From Flavobacterium quisquiliarum (GTDB lineage: Bacteria > Bacteroidota > Bacteroidia > Flavobacteriales > Flavobacteriaceae): a stretch of 64,000 nucleotides of DNA. Position numbers and translations under genes: made by a program. The DNA lies in contig NZ_WWEM01000006.1 of the NCBI RefSeq assembly GCF_019308285.1, forward strand, positions 1 through 64,000, written 5' to 3'. Positions 7,453-15,349 of the stretch are shown here, piece by piece. Position 1 is the first letter of the stretch. Each line of letters begins with the position of its first letter. Below the pieces are notes generated by a model. The model had not been told where the DNA came from and did no database searches. It worked only from the letters and a program-made list of their open reading frames with translations.

Positions 7453-7542
7453 AGGAACGAGAAATCGCACTATCCCGAAGCCTCGGGACGCGCAGAATTT
7501 TGACAATCTTTGTCGAGCTACGAGTGTGATTTCTCGTTCCTC
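7453..7542. repeat. second inverted repeat abutting the REP-like pair
   Basis: GAGGAACGAGAAATCGCACT (7453-7472) and AGTGTGATTTCTCGTTCCTC (7523-7542) are inverted copies with one mismatch in 20. A small hairpin CCCGA-AGCC-TCGGG (7475-7488) lies within the 50-base centre. Confidence 0.85.
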
Positions 7543-7809
7543 GAAATGACATACTTTGTGCAAAAAAAACTTTAAGTAAGAATTTTGGCAAAGTTCTAAA
7601 CATACAGCTTTGCGTTCTTATCGCAAGCCAAACCCAATCAAAATTAAAAAAACTTAGCGCACTTTGCGTTAAAAAAAATCAGGCAATCAATAGCTATGCT
7701 CAATCAAAATTAAAAAAACTTAGCTCCCGATAACTATCGGGATTGCGTTTAAATAAGCAGCATTCCAATCCGAACACTAAAAACTGTAAACTGCCAGCTA
7801 TTTTTTCTC
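7543..7809. repeat. intergenic repeat stretch with a 24-bp direct repeat
   Basis: A perfect 24-base direct repeat beginning CAATCAAAATTAAAAAAACT occurs at 7635-7658 and 7701-7724. The first copy runs into GCACTTTGCGTT (the CGCAAAG family); the second runs into a small palindrome CCCGATA-AC-TATCGGG (7726-7741). I see no gene here. Together with 7299-7542 this makes a 520-base gap made mostly of repeats. Confidence 0.75.
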
Positions 7810-7817
7810 TACTTTTG
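7810..7817 (+). promoter_or_regulatory. -7 box of the helicase gene, predicted leaderless
   Basis: TACTTTTG matches TAnnTTTG and ends four bases before the ATG at 7822, the same geometry as at pyrE. No -33 TTTG is evident. Confidence 0.6.
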
Positions 7818-7821
7818 CAAA

Positions 7822-9162
7822 ATGAACAAAAAACACCATTCCAACGATATACTTTCGAATTTAGGCATCGAAAACCTAAACGAAATGCAGGAAACTGCAA
7901 AAGACGTAATTCTTCACGATAATAACACTTTGTTGCTTTCTCCAACAGGATCTGGAAAAACATTAGCATTTTTGCTTCCTGTTTTAGAATTATTACAGCC
8001 TGAAATCTTATCTGTTCAATGTTTGATTTTGGTTCCGTCGCGTGAATTGGGGCTTCAGATTGAGCAGGTTTGGAAGAAAATGGGAACGCAGTACAAAGTC
8101 AATATTTGTTACGGCGGCCATTCGATTGAAACCGAAATGAAAAACTTAAGCAATCCGCCGGCAGTTTTAATTGGAACGCCAGGAAGAATTGCAGATCATA
8201 TCGACAGAGAAACTTTTAGAACAGATAAAATTCAGACTTTAATTTTGGACGAGTTTGATAAATCGCTTCAATTAGGGTTTCATGAACAGATGTCTTTTAT
8301 TATCGGGAGATTACCGAAAGTAAATAAAAGAGTTTTGGTTTCGGCAACTTCAGATATTGAGATTCCGAAATACACCAAAGTTGTAAATCCGACTGTTTTG
8401 GATTTTATTCCAGAAGAAGAGGAAAAAGAAAACCTTTCGATGAAAATGGTGCTTTCGCCAGCCAAAGACAAATTGCAGAGTCTGTTCAATTTGATTTGTT
8501 CTTTAAAATCAGAATCAGCAATTATTTTCTGTAATCATCGTGATGCTGCAGAACGCATCAGCGATACTTTAAACGAGAAAGGAATCTATTCGGTTTATTA
8601 TCATGGCGGGATGGATCAGGAAGAGCGTGAAAGAGCTTTAATTCAGTTTAGAAACGGAAGTGTTACCTATTTGGTTACGACAGATTTGGCAGCCAGAGGT
8701 TTGGATATTCCAGAAATGAAACACGTTATTCATTATCATCTGCCTTTAAAAGAAGACGAATTCACCCACAGAAACGGTCGTACAGCACGTATGCAGGCAA
8801 CAGGAACGGCTTATATTATCATTCACGAAAGTGAAAAACAATTCGATTATATCGATTATGAAATGGAGGTTTTAGATGTTGAAGGAAATGTTTCATTGCC
8901 AAAACCACCACAATTTCAAACAATCTACATCAGTGGCGGAAAGAAAACAAAACTGAACAAATTTGATATTGTGGGTTTCTTTTCGCAAAAAGGAAAACTA
9001 GAAAAAGACGATTTAGGTTTAATTGAAGTAAAAGACTTTGTTTCGTTTGCAGCTGTAAAATACAATAAAGTAAAAGACCTTCTGAAAAACATTAAAGAGG
9101 AGAAAATGAAAGGCAAGAAGTTTAAAATCGAAGTTGCCCGAAATGTCATCAAGAAAGTATAG
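7822..9162 (+). CDS. DEAD-box RNA helicase with DbpA-like RNA-binding domain
   Basis: An ATP-dependent RNA helicase, 446 residues. Helicase motifs in order: PTGSGKT (41-47), PSRELG (about 72-77), TPGR (about 119-122), DEFD (143-146) in place of DEAD, SAT (174-176), DLAARGLDIP and HRNGRTAR. The C-terminal 75 residues (ISGGKKTKLNKFDIVGFFSQ...VKDFVSFAAV) resemble the DbpA RNA-binding domain that targets 23S rRNA, so a ribosome-assembly role is likely but inferred. The changed motif II is the oddity. It is monocistronic with its own promoter. Confidence 0.9.
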   Translation: MNKKHHSNDILSNLGIENLNEMQETAKDVILHDNNTLLLSPTGSGKTLAFLLPVLELLQPEILSVQCLILVPSRELGLQIEQVWKKMGTQYKVNICYGGHSIETEMKNLSNPPAVLIGTPGRIADHIDRETFRTDKIQTLILDEFDKSLQLGFHEQMSFIIGRLPKVNKRVLVSATSDIEIPKYTKVVNPTVLDFIPEEEEKENLSMKMVLSPAKDKLQSLFNLICSLKSESAIIFCNHRDAAERISDTLNEKGIYSVYYHGGMDQEERERALIQFRNGSVTYLVTTDLAARGLDIPEMKHVIHYHLPLKEDEFTHRNGRTARMQATGTAYIIIHESEKQFDYIDYEMEVLDVEGNVSLPKPPQFQTIYISGGKKTKLNKFDIVGFFSQKGKLEKDDLGLIEVKDFVSFAAVKYNKVKDLLKNIKEEKMKGKKFKIEVARNVIKKV

Positions 9163-9374
9163 GAGGAGAAAAGAGGAAAGTACTGATTTGTAGTTACAAT
9201 AGCTATCGGAATCGGAATTTAGATTTTTTAAATTTATCTATCTGTATTTCAGTGTTTTATAATTGTGTGACTAAGTTTTACAATTTTATGTTAAAAAAAT
9301 AATGGTTTGATAGGTGTTTTTTCAATATTTCTATGTTTTTTTGCTACAGAAAATTGTTAACCCCAAATTCCATT

Positions 9375-9821
9375 ATGAAAAACATTATTACCCTTGCTGC
9401 TATGTTCTTTAGCTTCGTTTCGTTTGCACAAGTTAAGGTTCTTGAAACTGTTCCTGTTGAGAAATTAGGGAAAGTAAACAACAATTACATTCAAAAAGTT
9501 GGAGATGAGTATACGGTGTATTACACTATTATCCAAACTGATGAAGATTCTTCAAACCTAAGAAAATTTTCATTCAAAAACATTGACAACGCATACAACA
9601 ATCTTTATAACATTATTGTTGGAGGATTTACTGCAACGCCTTTGTATGATATCAAATTAGAATTACCAAACAACTACATTTGGTTACACTATACAGGAAA
9701 TGTTGTTCCAGACAAAGCAACCGTACAATTTATGGTTTCAAGTAAAGAAAGAGACGCAGATACAAACAACGTTTCTGAGCCATTCGTAAAAGACCAAATC
9801 AGCAAATTATTCCAGAAATAA
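9375..9821 (+). CDS. small secreted protein of unknown function
   Basis: 148 residues from the ATG at 9375. The frame is open from 9333, but the upstream codons lie before a clear signal peptide, MKNIITLAAMFFSFVSFAQ, cut after Ala-Gln as is usual in flavobacteria. The mature part (VKVLETVPVEKLGKVNNNYIQKV...) is strand-rich, without cysteines or known motifs, and is probably periplasmic or secreted. The family is not recognised. A strong terminator follows at once, so it is monocistronic. Confidence 0.72.
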   Translation: MKNIITLAAMFFSFVSFAQVKVLETVPVEKLGKVNNNYIQKVGDEYTVYYTIIQTDEDSSNLRKFSFKNIDNAYNNLYNIIVGGFTATPLYDIKLELPNNYIWLHYTGNVVPDKATVQFMVSSKERDADTNNVSEPFVKDQISKLFQK

Positions 9822-9843
9822 TTTTCTACGAGAAATAAATAGT

Positions 9844-9879
9844 AAAAAGCCCGTTCTGTTTTATGAACGGGCTTTTTTT
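9844..9879 (+). terminator. intrinsic terminator
   Basis: AAAAAGCCCGTTC (9844-9856) and GAACGGGCTTTTTTT (9865-9879) form a perfect GC-rich stem followed by a T run, 20 bases after the stop codon of the secreted protein gene. Confidence 0.93.
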
Positions 9880-9911
9880 ATATTTCAAGTTTTATATACT
9901 TTATGGGTAGA

Positions 9912-10035
9912 TTTACCGCAAAGGGCGCTAAGTTTTTTTATTTGTGAGGCTTTTAAAAAGCGCAAAGTTCGCAAAGCTTTACGTTGATAAAACCTTGCGA
10001 ACTTCGCGTAAATCTTTGCGTGCTTCGCGGTTAAA
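9912..10035. repeat. CGCAAAG-type dispersed repeat, long palindromic copy
   Basis: The stretch opens with TTTACCGCAAAG and closes with CTTCGCGGTTAAA, and inside it GCGCAAAGTTCGCAAAGC faces CCTTGCGAACTTCGCG. The whole is an imperfect long inverted repeat. Related words occur at 1579-1645 and 7575-7680. No coding potential is seen. Confidence 0.65.
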
Positions 10036-10040
10036 CTAAA

Positions 10041-10078
10041 ATCTTAGAATCTTAGCAACTTAGAACCTCAGCATCTTT
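10041..10078. repeat. CTTAG-type intergenic repeat, copy 1
   Basis: ATCTTAGAATCTTAGCAACT and the following TAGAACCTCAGCATCTT form a run of 9-10-base units of the type ATCTTAG/AACCTTAG/ATCTCAG, just past the phnA stop. Copies also follow coaD, DUF421 and ddl. Confidence 0.65.
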
Positions 10079-10082
10079 TAAA

Positions 10083-10661
10083 TTATATCTTCTTAACGTA
10101 CTGTGTAATAATTACAATCTGCTGTCCGTCTACTTTTCCTTCAATATATTCGGCGTTTTCGTGGTCTAAACGGATGTTTCTCACAGCAGTTCCTTGTTTG
10201 GCAACCATGCTTGATCCTTTTACTTTAAGATCTTTAATTAAAACAACAGAATCTCCGTGTTGTAGTACTACGCCGTTGCTGTCACGGTGAACCAATTTAT
10301 TTTCGTCATCTTCTCCTTCTCCTGTTGCTTTTGCCCATTCCAACGTATCATCGTCTAAATACATCATGTCAAGCAATTCTTGAGGCCATCCTGCAGCGCG
10401 CATACGGCTTAACATTCTCCAAGCTACAACTTGAACCGGAATATTTTCGTTCCACATGCTGTCGTTAAGGCATCTCCAGTGATTTAAATCTACGTTGTCG
10501 GGATTTTCAATTTGGTCAATACAAGTGTTACAGGCAAATACAGATTCATCAAGGCCTCCTTTTCTAGTTGGAAGTACTTGATAAACTTTTAAATTCTCTT
10601 CAGCACCACAAAGCTCGCATTTAGCGCCGCTTCGTTTGCTCAATTCTCTTTCGATACTCAT
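10083..10661 (-). CDS. phnA: PhnA-family zinc ribbon protein
   Basis: A 192-residue PhnA-type protein. An N-terminal zinc ribbon has CELC (about residues 15-18) and CNTC (about 44-47). The C-terminal PhnA domain follows (GVVLQHGDSVVLIKDLKVKGSSMVAKQGTAVRNIRL...EYIEGKVDGQQIVIITQYVKK). Despite the historic name, a role in phosphonate breakdown is not established and no phosphonate genes are nearby. It is cytoplasmic and probably monocistronic, with repeat DNA downstream. Confidence 0.88.
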   Translation of the reverse strand: MSIERELSKRSGAKCELCGAEENLKVYQVLPTRKGGLDESVFACNTCIDQIENPDNVDLNHWRCLNDSMWNENIPVQVVAWRMLSRMRAAGWPQELLDMMYLDDDTLEWAKATGEGEDDENKLVHRDSNGVVLQHGDSVVLIKDLKVKGSSMVAKQGTAVRNIRLDHENAEYIEGKVDGQQIVIITQYVKKI

Positions 10662-10810
10662 TTTTTGGTGTTTATTTTGAAAATGCGAAATTACTTATAA
10701 TTTGCTTCGCTTGCAAGTTTATGTTTGGGTTTGAAAATTCTTAAAAACCGTTTGAAAATTTTATTCTTTTGAAGCACAAAATCTATGTATTTCAAGAACC
10801 TTTTTATGTT

Positions 10811-11272
10811 TTATTTTTCTTTTACCCTAACGGCTTTTGGAACCAATTGTTCATACTCACCACCATGACGCAATACATCACGCACAATGCTTGAACTGAT
10901 AAAAGAGGTACTTGCAGCAGTCAACAAGAAAACGGTCTCTATTTTCGAAAGTTTTCTGTTGGTGTGCGCAATGGCTTTTTCGAATTCGAAATCGGCTGGG
11001 TTGCGAAGACCTCTTAAAATAAAATTGGCTTTTTCTTTTTTAGCCAAATCAATTGTTAATCCTTCGTAAGTGATAACAGAAACTTTTGGTTCGTCTTTAA
11101 AGGTTTCTTCGATAAAACGTTTTCTTTCTTCTAAGGAAAACATGTATTTTTTTTCGGCATTGACACCAATCGCAATTACAATTTCATCAAATAAAGGAAT
11201 TCCTCTTTTGATAATGTCTTCGTGTCCAAGTGTAATAGGGTCAAATGATCCTGGGAATATGGCTTTTCGCAT
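10811..11272 (-). CDS. coaD: phosphopantetheine adenylyltransferase
   Basis: CoaD transfers AMP from ATP to 4'-phosphopantetheine, the penultimate step of coenzyme A synthesis. At 153 residues it is the usual length. The nucleotidyltransferase motif is FPGSFDPITLGH (T/HxGH at about 14-17), and the C-terminal ISSSIVRD motif that contacts ATP phosphates is present. It sits with DUF421 and ddl on the same strand, but gaps of over 100 bases filled with repeats argue against one operon. Confidence 0.95.
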   Translation of the reverse strand: MRKAIFPGSFDPITLGHEDIIKRGIPLFDEIVIAIGVNAEKKYMFSLEERKRFIEETFKDEPKVSVITYEGLTIDLAKKEKANFILRGLRNPADFEFEKAIAHTNRKLSKIETVFLLTAASTSFISSSIVRDVLRHGGEYEQLVPKAVRVKEK

Positions 11273-11280
11273 TTTTTTTA

Positions 11281-11316
11281 GTTTCTAAGGTTTTGAGATG
11301 CTAAGATTCTAAGTTT
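11281..11316. repeat. CTTAG-type intergenic repeat, copy 2
   Basis: GTTTCTAAGGTTTTGAGATG then CTAAGATTCTAAG: the reverse complement of the unit set seen at 10041-10078, located just before the coaD start. Confidence 0.55.
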
Positions 11317-11385
11317 TATTAGGATTGTGCTGCATCTTATTTTTTCTTTTTTTGGAATTTGGTATTTTATTTTTGGAATTTAAAT

Positions 11386-12078
11386 CTACGTTATTCTTTT
11401 GGTATTGATGGAAGGAACCCATTGGTCTTTATGACAGTCTTTACAAGTGGAGGTTCCTTTTTTTAATTTTTCAGTATTACCGCAAAAGGAACAGGAATAC
11501 ACTCCGTCTTCTGGAATAATTTTATTTTTTTTCTCAAAAAGCAAAGGCAGAATTGGTAATCCGTAGCCAACGTCTTTGTCTTCATAATAAAAAACACTGA
11601 TTTCGCCGCTGGTTTCTATAAAAGCGTGTTTTACTTGTCCTAAATGCTCAATCGATTTGATACGTAATTCTGCGAAAAACTCATCTTGTGCTAGACTTTC
11701 TTTTTTGAAACTGGTTATAGAAAACTTTCCGTCGTTAATCAGACATTCGGTTTTACCTTCTATAAATTCCTCGAATTTTTTGCTTTTTCCGGTAAGCCAG
11801 GTTACGGTTCTGTATAAAATGATTATGGTAGTAAAAACTATTGCAGCGGGAATTATTCCAACATCTTCATAAAACATAGGATCGCCTGCTGCAGAACCTA
11901 ATGCAATGATAATTACAGTTTCAAAAATGGATAATTGTTTTACACCTCGTTTTCCTGCCAGTTTTAATGTCAGTAACAAAATCGTAAACATAACAGTCGA
12001 ACGAAAAATCACTTCCAGAAGAAAACTTTCTGGTAGACTGTTAAAGAAAACTCTATTCCATTCGAATATTTGGTTCAT
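11386..12078 (-). CDS. DUF421 membrane protein with C-terminal zinc ribbon
   Basis: A YetF/YcaP-type inner membrane protein, 230 residues. Three hydrophobic segments occupy about residues 20-100 (VIFRSTVMFTILLLTLKLAG, QLSIFETVIIIALGSAAGDP, GIIPAAIVFTTIIILYRTV). A cytoplasmic alpha/beta DUF421 domain follows. The last 40 residues carry two CxxC pairs (CSFC and CKDC), an added zinc ribbon not present in standard YetF. The function is not established. Repeats flank the gene on both sides. Confidence 0.85.
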   Translation of the reverse strand: MNQIFEWNRVFFNSLPESFLLEVIFRSTVMFTILLLTLKLAGKRGVKQLSIFETVIIIALGSAAGDPMFYEDVGIIPAAIVFTTIIILYRTVTWLTGKSKKFEEFIEGKTECLINDGKFSITSFKKESLAQDEFFAELRIKSIEHLGQVKHAFIETSGEISVFYYEDKDVGYGLPILPLLFEKKNKIIPEDGVYSCSFCGNTEKLKKGTSTCKDCHKDQWVPSINTKRIT

Positions 12079-12084
12079 TTTTTT

Positions 12085-12128
12085 TAAGATGCTAAGTTGC
12101 TAAGGTTCTGAGATGCTAAGGTTTTAGG
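12085..12128. repeat. CTTAG-type intergenic repeat, copy 3
   Basis: TTAAGATGCTAAGTTGCTAA then GGTTCTGAGATGCTAAGG. It is inverted relative to the copy at 12203-12252, so the two could pair across about 75 bases between DUF421 and ddl. Confidence 0.65.
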
Positions 12129-12202
12129 TTCAAAGGTTCAGAGTGACAAAGTGACAAAGTTTTTTGCTTCACTTTGTTCAGTTTTATTACTGTAAAAAAA
12201 AA

Positions 12203-12252
12203 TAAGGTTCTGAAATCTTAGTATCTTAGAATCTCAGAACCTTAGTATCTTT
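12203..12252. repeat. CTTAG-type intergenic repeat, copy 4
   Basis: GGTTCTGAAATCTTAGTATC, then TTAGAATCTCAGAACCTTAG. The part CTTAGAATCTCAGAACCTTA matches the reverse complement of copy 3 except at one base. The run ends at the ddl stop codon. Confidence 0.65.
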
Positions 12253-13222
12253 AAGCTAAAGCTAACTCAATTGCATTTGTAAACAAATCTTCCAGAGAAA
12301 TTCCTGCTGCTTTTGCTTGTTGCGGAATCAAACTTTCTGTTGTTAAACCTGGAATAGTATTCATTTCAAGCATGTGAGGTTCGTCGTTTACTATGATGAA
12401 TTCACTTCTGGAGAAACCTTTCATTTTTAAAACTTCATAAGCACGTTTTGCTGTATCTGCTACTTTCTTGGTTAGTTCGTCAGAGATTCTTGCTGGCGTG
12501 ATTTCTTGTGATTTCCCTTCGTATTTTGCTTCGTAATCAAAGAAATCATTGTCTGAAACAATTTCGGTAATTGGTAAAACTTTGATTTCGCCTTGATAAT
12601 TGATTACACCAACAGAAACCTCAGTTCCGTCAAGGAAACTTTCGATGATGATTTCGTTGTCTTCTTTGTAAGCTACTTCAATGGCAATTGGAAGTTCAGC
12701 CTCAGTTTTTACTTTTGAAATTCCGAAACTAGAACCTGCTTTGTTTGGTTTTACGAAACATGGCAATCCTACTTTCTTAACGATTTCAGCTGTATTGATT
12801 TCGTCTCCTTTGTTCAAATAGTAAGAAACTGCAGTTTTGATTCCGTATGGTTTTAAAACCGATAATAAATCTCTTTTATTGAATGTTAGAGCCGATTGGT
12901 AATAATCGCAAGAAGATTGCGGCATTCCGATTAATTCAAAATAAGCCTGCATTAATCCGTCTTCGCCTGGAGTTCCGTGAATAGCGTTGAAAACACAGTC
13001 AAAAGTGATTTTTTCGCCGTTTACCGTTACAGAAAAATCATTTTTATCGATTGGGAATTCGGCATCTTTATCGTCTACATAAACCCATTTTTCTTTAAAA
13101 ATATGAATTCGGAATCCGTTGTATTTTGTTTTGTCAAGATATTGATACACGACATTCCCGCTGATTAAAGATATTTTGTATTCGCTGGAATAGCCGCCCA
13201 TGATGATGGCAATGTTTTTCAT
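12251..13222 (-). CDS. ddl: D-alanine--D-alanine ligase
   Basis: Ddl makes the D-Ala-D-Ala dipeptide for peptidoglycan and is a cytoplasmic ATP-grasp enzyme. Its 323 residues are a usual length. Visible features are the N-terminal IAIIMGGYSSEYKISLISG segment, the GTPGEDG region near residue 90, PCFVKPNKAGSSFGI (ATP/phosphate loop), and the C-terminal EMNTIPGLT that carries metal ligands. It is divergent from the PASTA-rluD pair. The order ddl, PASTA protein, rluD is, to my knowledge, common in Bacteroidota. Confidence 0.95.
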   Translation of the reverse strand: MKNIAIIMGGYSSEYKISLISGNVVYQYLDKTKYNGFRIHIFKEKWVYVDDKDAEFPIDKNDFSVTVNGEKITFDCVFNAIHGTPGEDGLMQAYFELIGMPQSSCDYYQSALTFNKRDLLSVLKPYGIKTAVSYYLNKGDEINTAEIVKKVGLPCFVKPNKAGSSFGISKVKTEAELPIAIEVAYKEDNEIIIESFLDGTEVSVGVINYQGEIKVLPITEIVSDNDFFDYEAKYEGKSQEITPARISDELTKKVADTAKRAYEVLKMKGFSRSEFIIVNDEPHMLEMNTIPGLTTESLIPQQAKAAGISLEDLFTNAIELALA

Positions 13223-13580
13223 GTTTTTGTTTCAGGTTTTAATTGTTTACTTCGTCAGTTCGGCTAAAGCCTCGTGTCAAGTTTCAGGTTTCATTTTTTG
13301 TTACGATTGTGAAAACTGATTGTTGAATCTTTTTTATTGAGTATATTATTTTTTAATAAATAACGTTCTTATGAAACCAAGAGTTCTAGCCCTGATAGAA
13401 GCGGCATCCTTTTGTGCCGGGGTTCGGCGCAAAAGATACAGCGGATAGCAGGAAACAGCTCCAAAAAATTGAAATCAGGAATTTTAAAAAATCCAAATTC
13501 CAAAGTTCTTTGTTTTAAACAAAATTATCATTTTTTTTGAAACGAAATACTTTATCTTTGTCGCTATTAAAAATAAATTT
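13223..13580. other. 358-base intergenic region between ddl and the PASTA gene
   Basis: This divergent gap contains a dispersed hairpin repeat (13388-13462) and, near its right end, the box TATCTTTG (13553-13560), a TAnnTTTG match 20 bases before the PASTA gene start. No additional gene is seen. Confidence 0.6.
13388..13462 (+). repeat. dispersed modular repeat, copy A
   Basis: Frame AGCCCTGATAGAAGCGGCAT ... ATACAGCGGATAGCAGG ... AGCTCC around a hairpin CTTTTGTGCCG (13409-13419) / CGGCGCAAAAG (13425-13435). Copy B (48016-48122) keeps this hairpin with a compensatory base change; copy C (5835-5935) keeps the frame with another hairpin. Confidence 0.75.
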
Positions 13581-14198
13581 ATGAGTTTACGAAAGTATTT
13601 AACAAGCCGAGTTTTTTTCTTGCAATTGCTTGCAGCCGCAGCTATTATCGCGGTAATTGGTTATTTATTTATGCATTGGTTGACTTTTACGACCGATCAC
13701 GGACACGAAATCGAGGTTCCGAATTTGTCTAAATTAACTGAGGAGCAAGTTGAAAATAAATTGGACGAATTAGATTTGGATTATGTTCTATTGGATAGTG
13801 TTGATTACAGAAGTGAATACCCAAAATATAGTGTTGTAGAGCAGGATCCGCTTCCTGGAACAATGGTAAAAGTAGGTAGAAAAATTTATATTAAAATTAA
13901 TGCATCTGGATTCTCATCTGTTAAAATTCCAGATTTAATTGAAAAAACGTATCGCGAGGCAGTGCCAACGTTAAAAGCGTTAGGACTTGAACTGGGAACG
14001 ATTACCTATATTCCGAACCTTGGAAAAGATATGGTATTGGAAATGCGTTTAAAAGGAAGAAATTTAAAAGTAGGAGACCGTGTTTTGAAAGCGTCTAAAA
14101 TCGATTTGGTTTTAGGTGACGGAAAAGCAAGTTATGTAGATGATAGCCAGGCAGACAGTACTGCAGTGCCTGTAGAAACCCCACAAGATGAACAATAA
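13581..14198 (+). CDS. PASTA domain protein
   Basis: A 205-residue membrane-anchored protein. One transmembrane helix at about residues 13-33 (LQLLAAAAIIAVIGYLFMHWL) is followed by an outward-facing PASTA region of two or three repeats (EIEVPNLSKLTEEQVENKLDELDLDY, then VKIPDLIEKTYREAVPTLKALGLELG). PASTA domains bind peptidoglycan or stem peptides, but no kinase domain is attached, so this is a stand-alone form. It overlaps rluD by 11 bases, implying translational coupling. Confidence 0.88.
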   Translation: MSLRKYLTSRVFFLQLLAAAAIIAVIGYLFMHWLTFTTDHGHEIEVPNLSKLTEEQVENKLDELDLDYVLLDSVDYRSEYPKYSVVEQDPLPGTMVKVGRKIYIKINASGFSSVKIPDLIEKTYREAVPTLKALGLELGTITYIPNLGKDMVLEMRLKGRNLKVGDRVLKASKIDLVLGDGKASYVDDSQADSTAVPVETPQDEQ

Positions 14199-15231
14199 TA
14201 TTGAAGAAAATTTAGATCTGGAAGACGAATTATTTGAGCATTACAGATTTGAAGTCCCAAAAGGTCAGGCGTTTTTACGTATTGACAAATATTTAATGTA
14301 TTTGATTCCGAATGCCACTCGAAATAAAATTCAGAACGCGGCAACTAATGGAAATATCTTTGTAAATGATATTCCGGTAAAATCAAATTACAAAGTTAAA
14401 CCTCTTGATGTGATTACGGTTATGCTGTCGCATCCACCGTTTGAAAATCATATTCTTCCTGAAGATATTCCGTTGAATATTGTGTATGAAGATGATGCTC
14501 TTTTATTGATTAATAAAGAGCCGGGAATGGTCGTACATCCAGGTCACGGAAATTATACTGGAACATTGGTAAATGCATTGGCGCATCATTTTGATAATCT
14601 GCCAATGAACAGCAGTGAGCGTCCAGGTTTGGTTCATAGAATTGATAAGGATACTTCCGGACTTTTGGTGGTTGCTAAAACAGAAGCTGCGATGACGCAT
14701 TTGGCAAAACAGTTTGAAGCTAAAACTACTGAGCGTGAATATATTGCTTTGGTTTGGGGGAATGTTGCTGAAGAAAGCGGTACTATTGAAGGAAACCTTG
14801 CAAGACATTTAAAAGACCGTATGCAAATGGCAGTTTTTGATGATCCTGAAATAGGAAAACCTGCAATTACACATTATAAAGTTTTGGAACGTTTTGGTTA
14901 TGTGACTTTGATTTCTTGTAAACTGGAAACTGGGAGAACCCACCAGATTCGCGCGCACATGAAGCATATTGGACATCCGTTATTTAATGATGAACGTTAC
15001 GGCGGTCATTTGATTCTAAAAGGAACAACGTTTACGAAATACAAACAGTTTATCGAAAATTGTTTTAAAGCTTTGCCTCGTCAGGCATTGCATGCTAAAA
15101 CGCTTGGATTTGTTCATCCAAACACAGGAGAATTAATGCGTTTTGATACGGAATTACCAGACGATTTTAAAGAATGTATCGAAAAATGGCGTAACTATGT
15201 GAAATCGCATAATACGGAAGAGGATTCTTAA
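14188..15231 (+). CDS. rluD: 23S rRNA pseudouridine synthase, RluD/RluA family
   Basis: A pseudouridine synthase of 347 residues. The N-terminal S4 RNA-binding domain spans about 25-90 (LRIDKYLMYLIPNATRNKIQ). The catalytic domain contains GLVHRIDKDTSGLLVVAKT with the catalytic Asp at about 153, and LETGRTHQIRAHMKHIGHPL further on. RluD modifies helix 69 of 23S rRNA; assignment to RluD rather than a sister enzyme rests on the S4 domain and on context. Its ATG lies inside the PASTA gene end. Confidence 0.88.
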   Translation: MNNNIEENLDLEDELFEHYRFEVPKGQAFLRIDKYLMYLIPNATRNKIQNAATNGNIFVNDIPVKSNYKVKPLDVITVMLSHPPFENHILPEDIPLNIVYEDDALLLINKEPGMVVHPGHGNYTGTLVNALAHHFDNLPMNSSERPGLVHRIDKDTSGLLVVAKTEAAMTHLAKQFEAKTTEREYIALVWGNVAEESGTIEGNLARHLKDRMQMAVFDDPEIGKPAITHYKVLERFGYVTLISCKLETGRTHQIRAHMKHIGHPLFNDERYGGHLILKGTTFTKYKQFIENCFKALPRQALHAKTLGFVHPNTGELMRFDTELPDDFKECIEKWRNYVKSHNTEEDS

Positions 15232-15282
15232 ATTAGATAATTAGTCAATTTGAAAATTAGATAATTTACTTTAGTATATTAA

Positions 15283-15306
15283 AAAAAGCTCCTTTGTGGA
15301 GCTTTT
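15283..15306 (+). terminator. terminator of the PASTA-rluD operon
   Basis: AAAAAGCTCC, loop TTTGT, GGAGCTTTTT: a perfect ten-base stem with a T run. The convergent ModF-like gene may use it too. Confidence 0.88.
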
Positions 15307-15349
15307 TCGTTTTAACGATAGTATTCAAGTAATTATTTAATTGCCTAAT

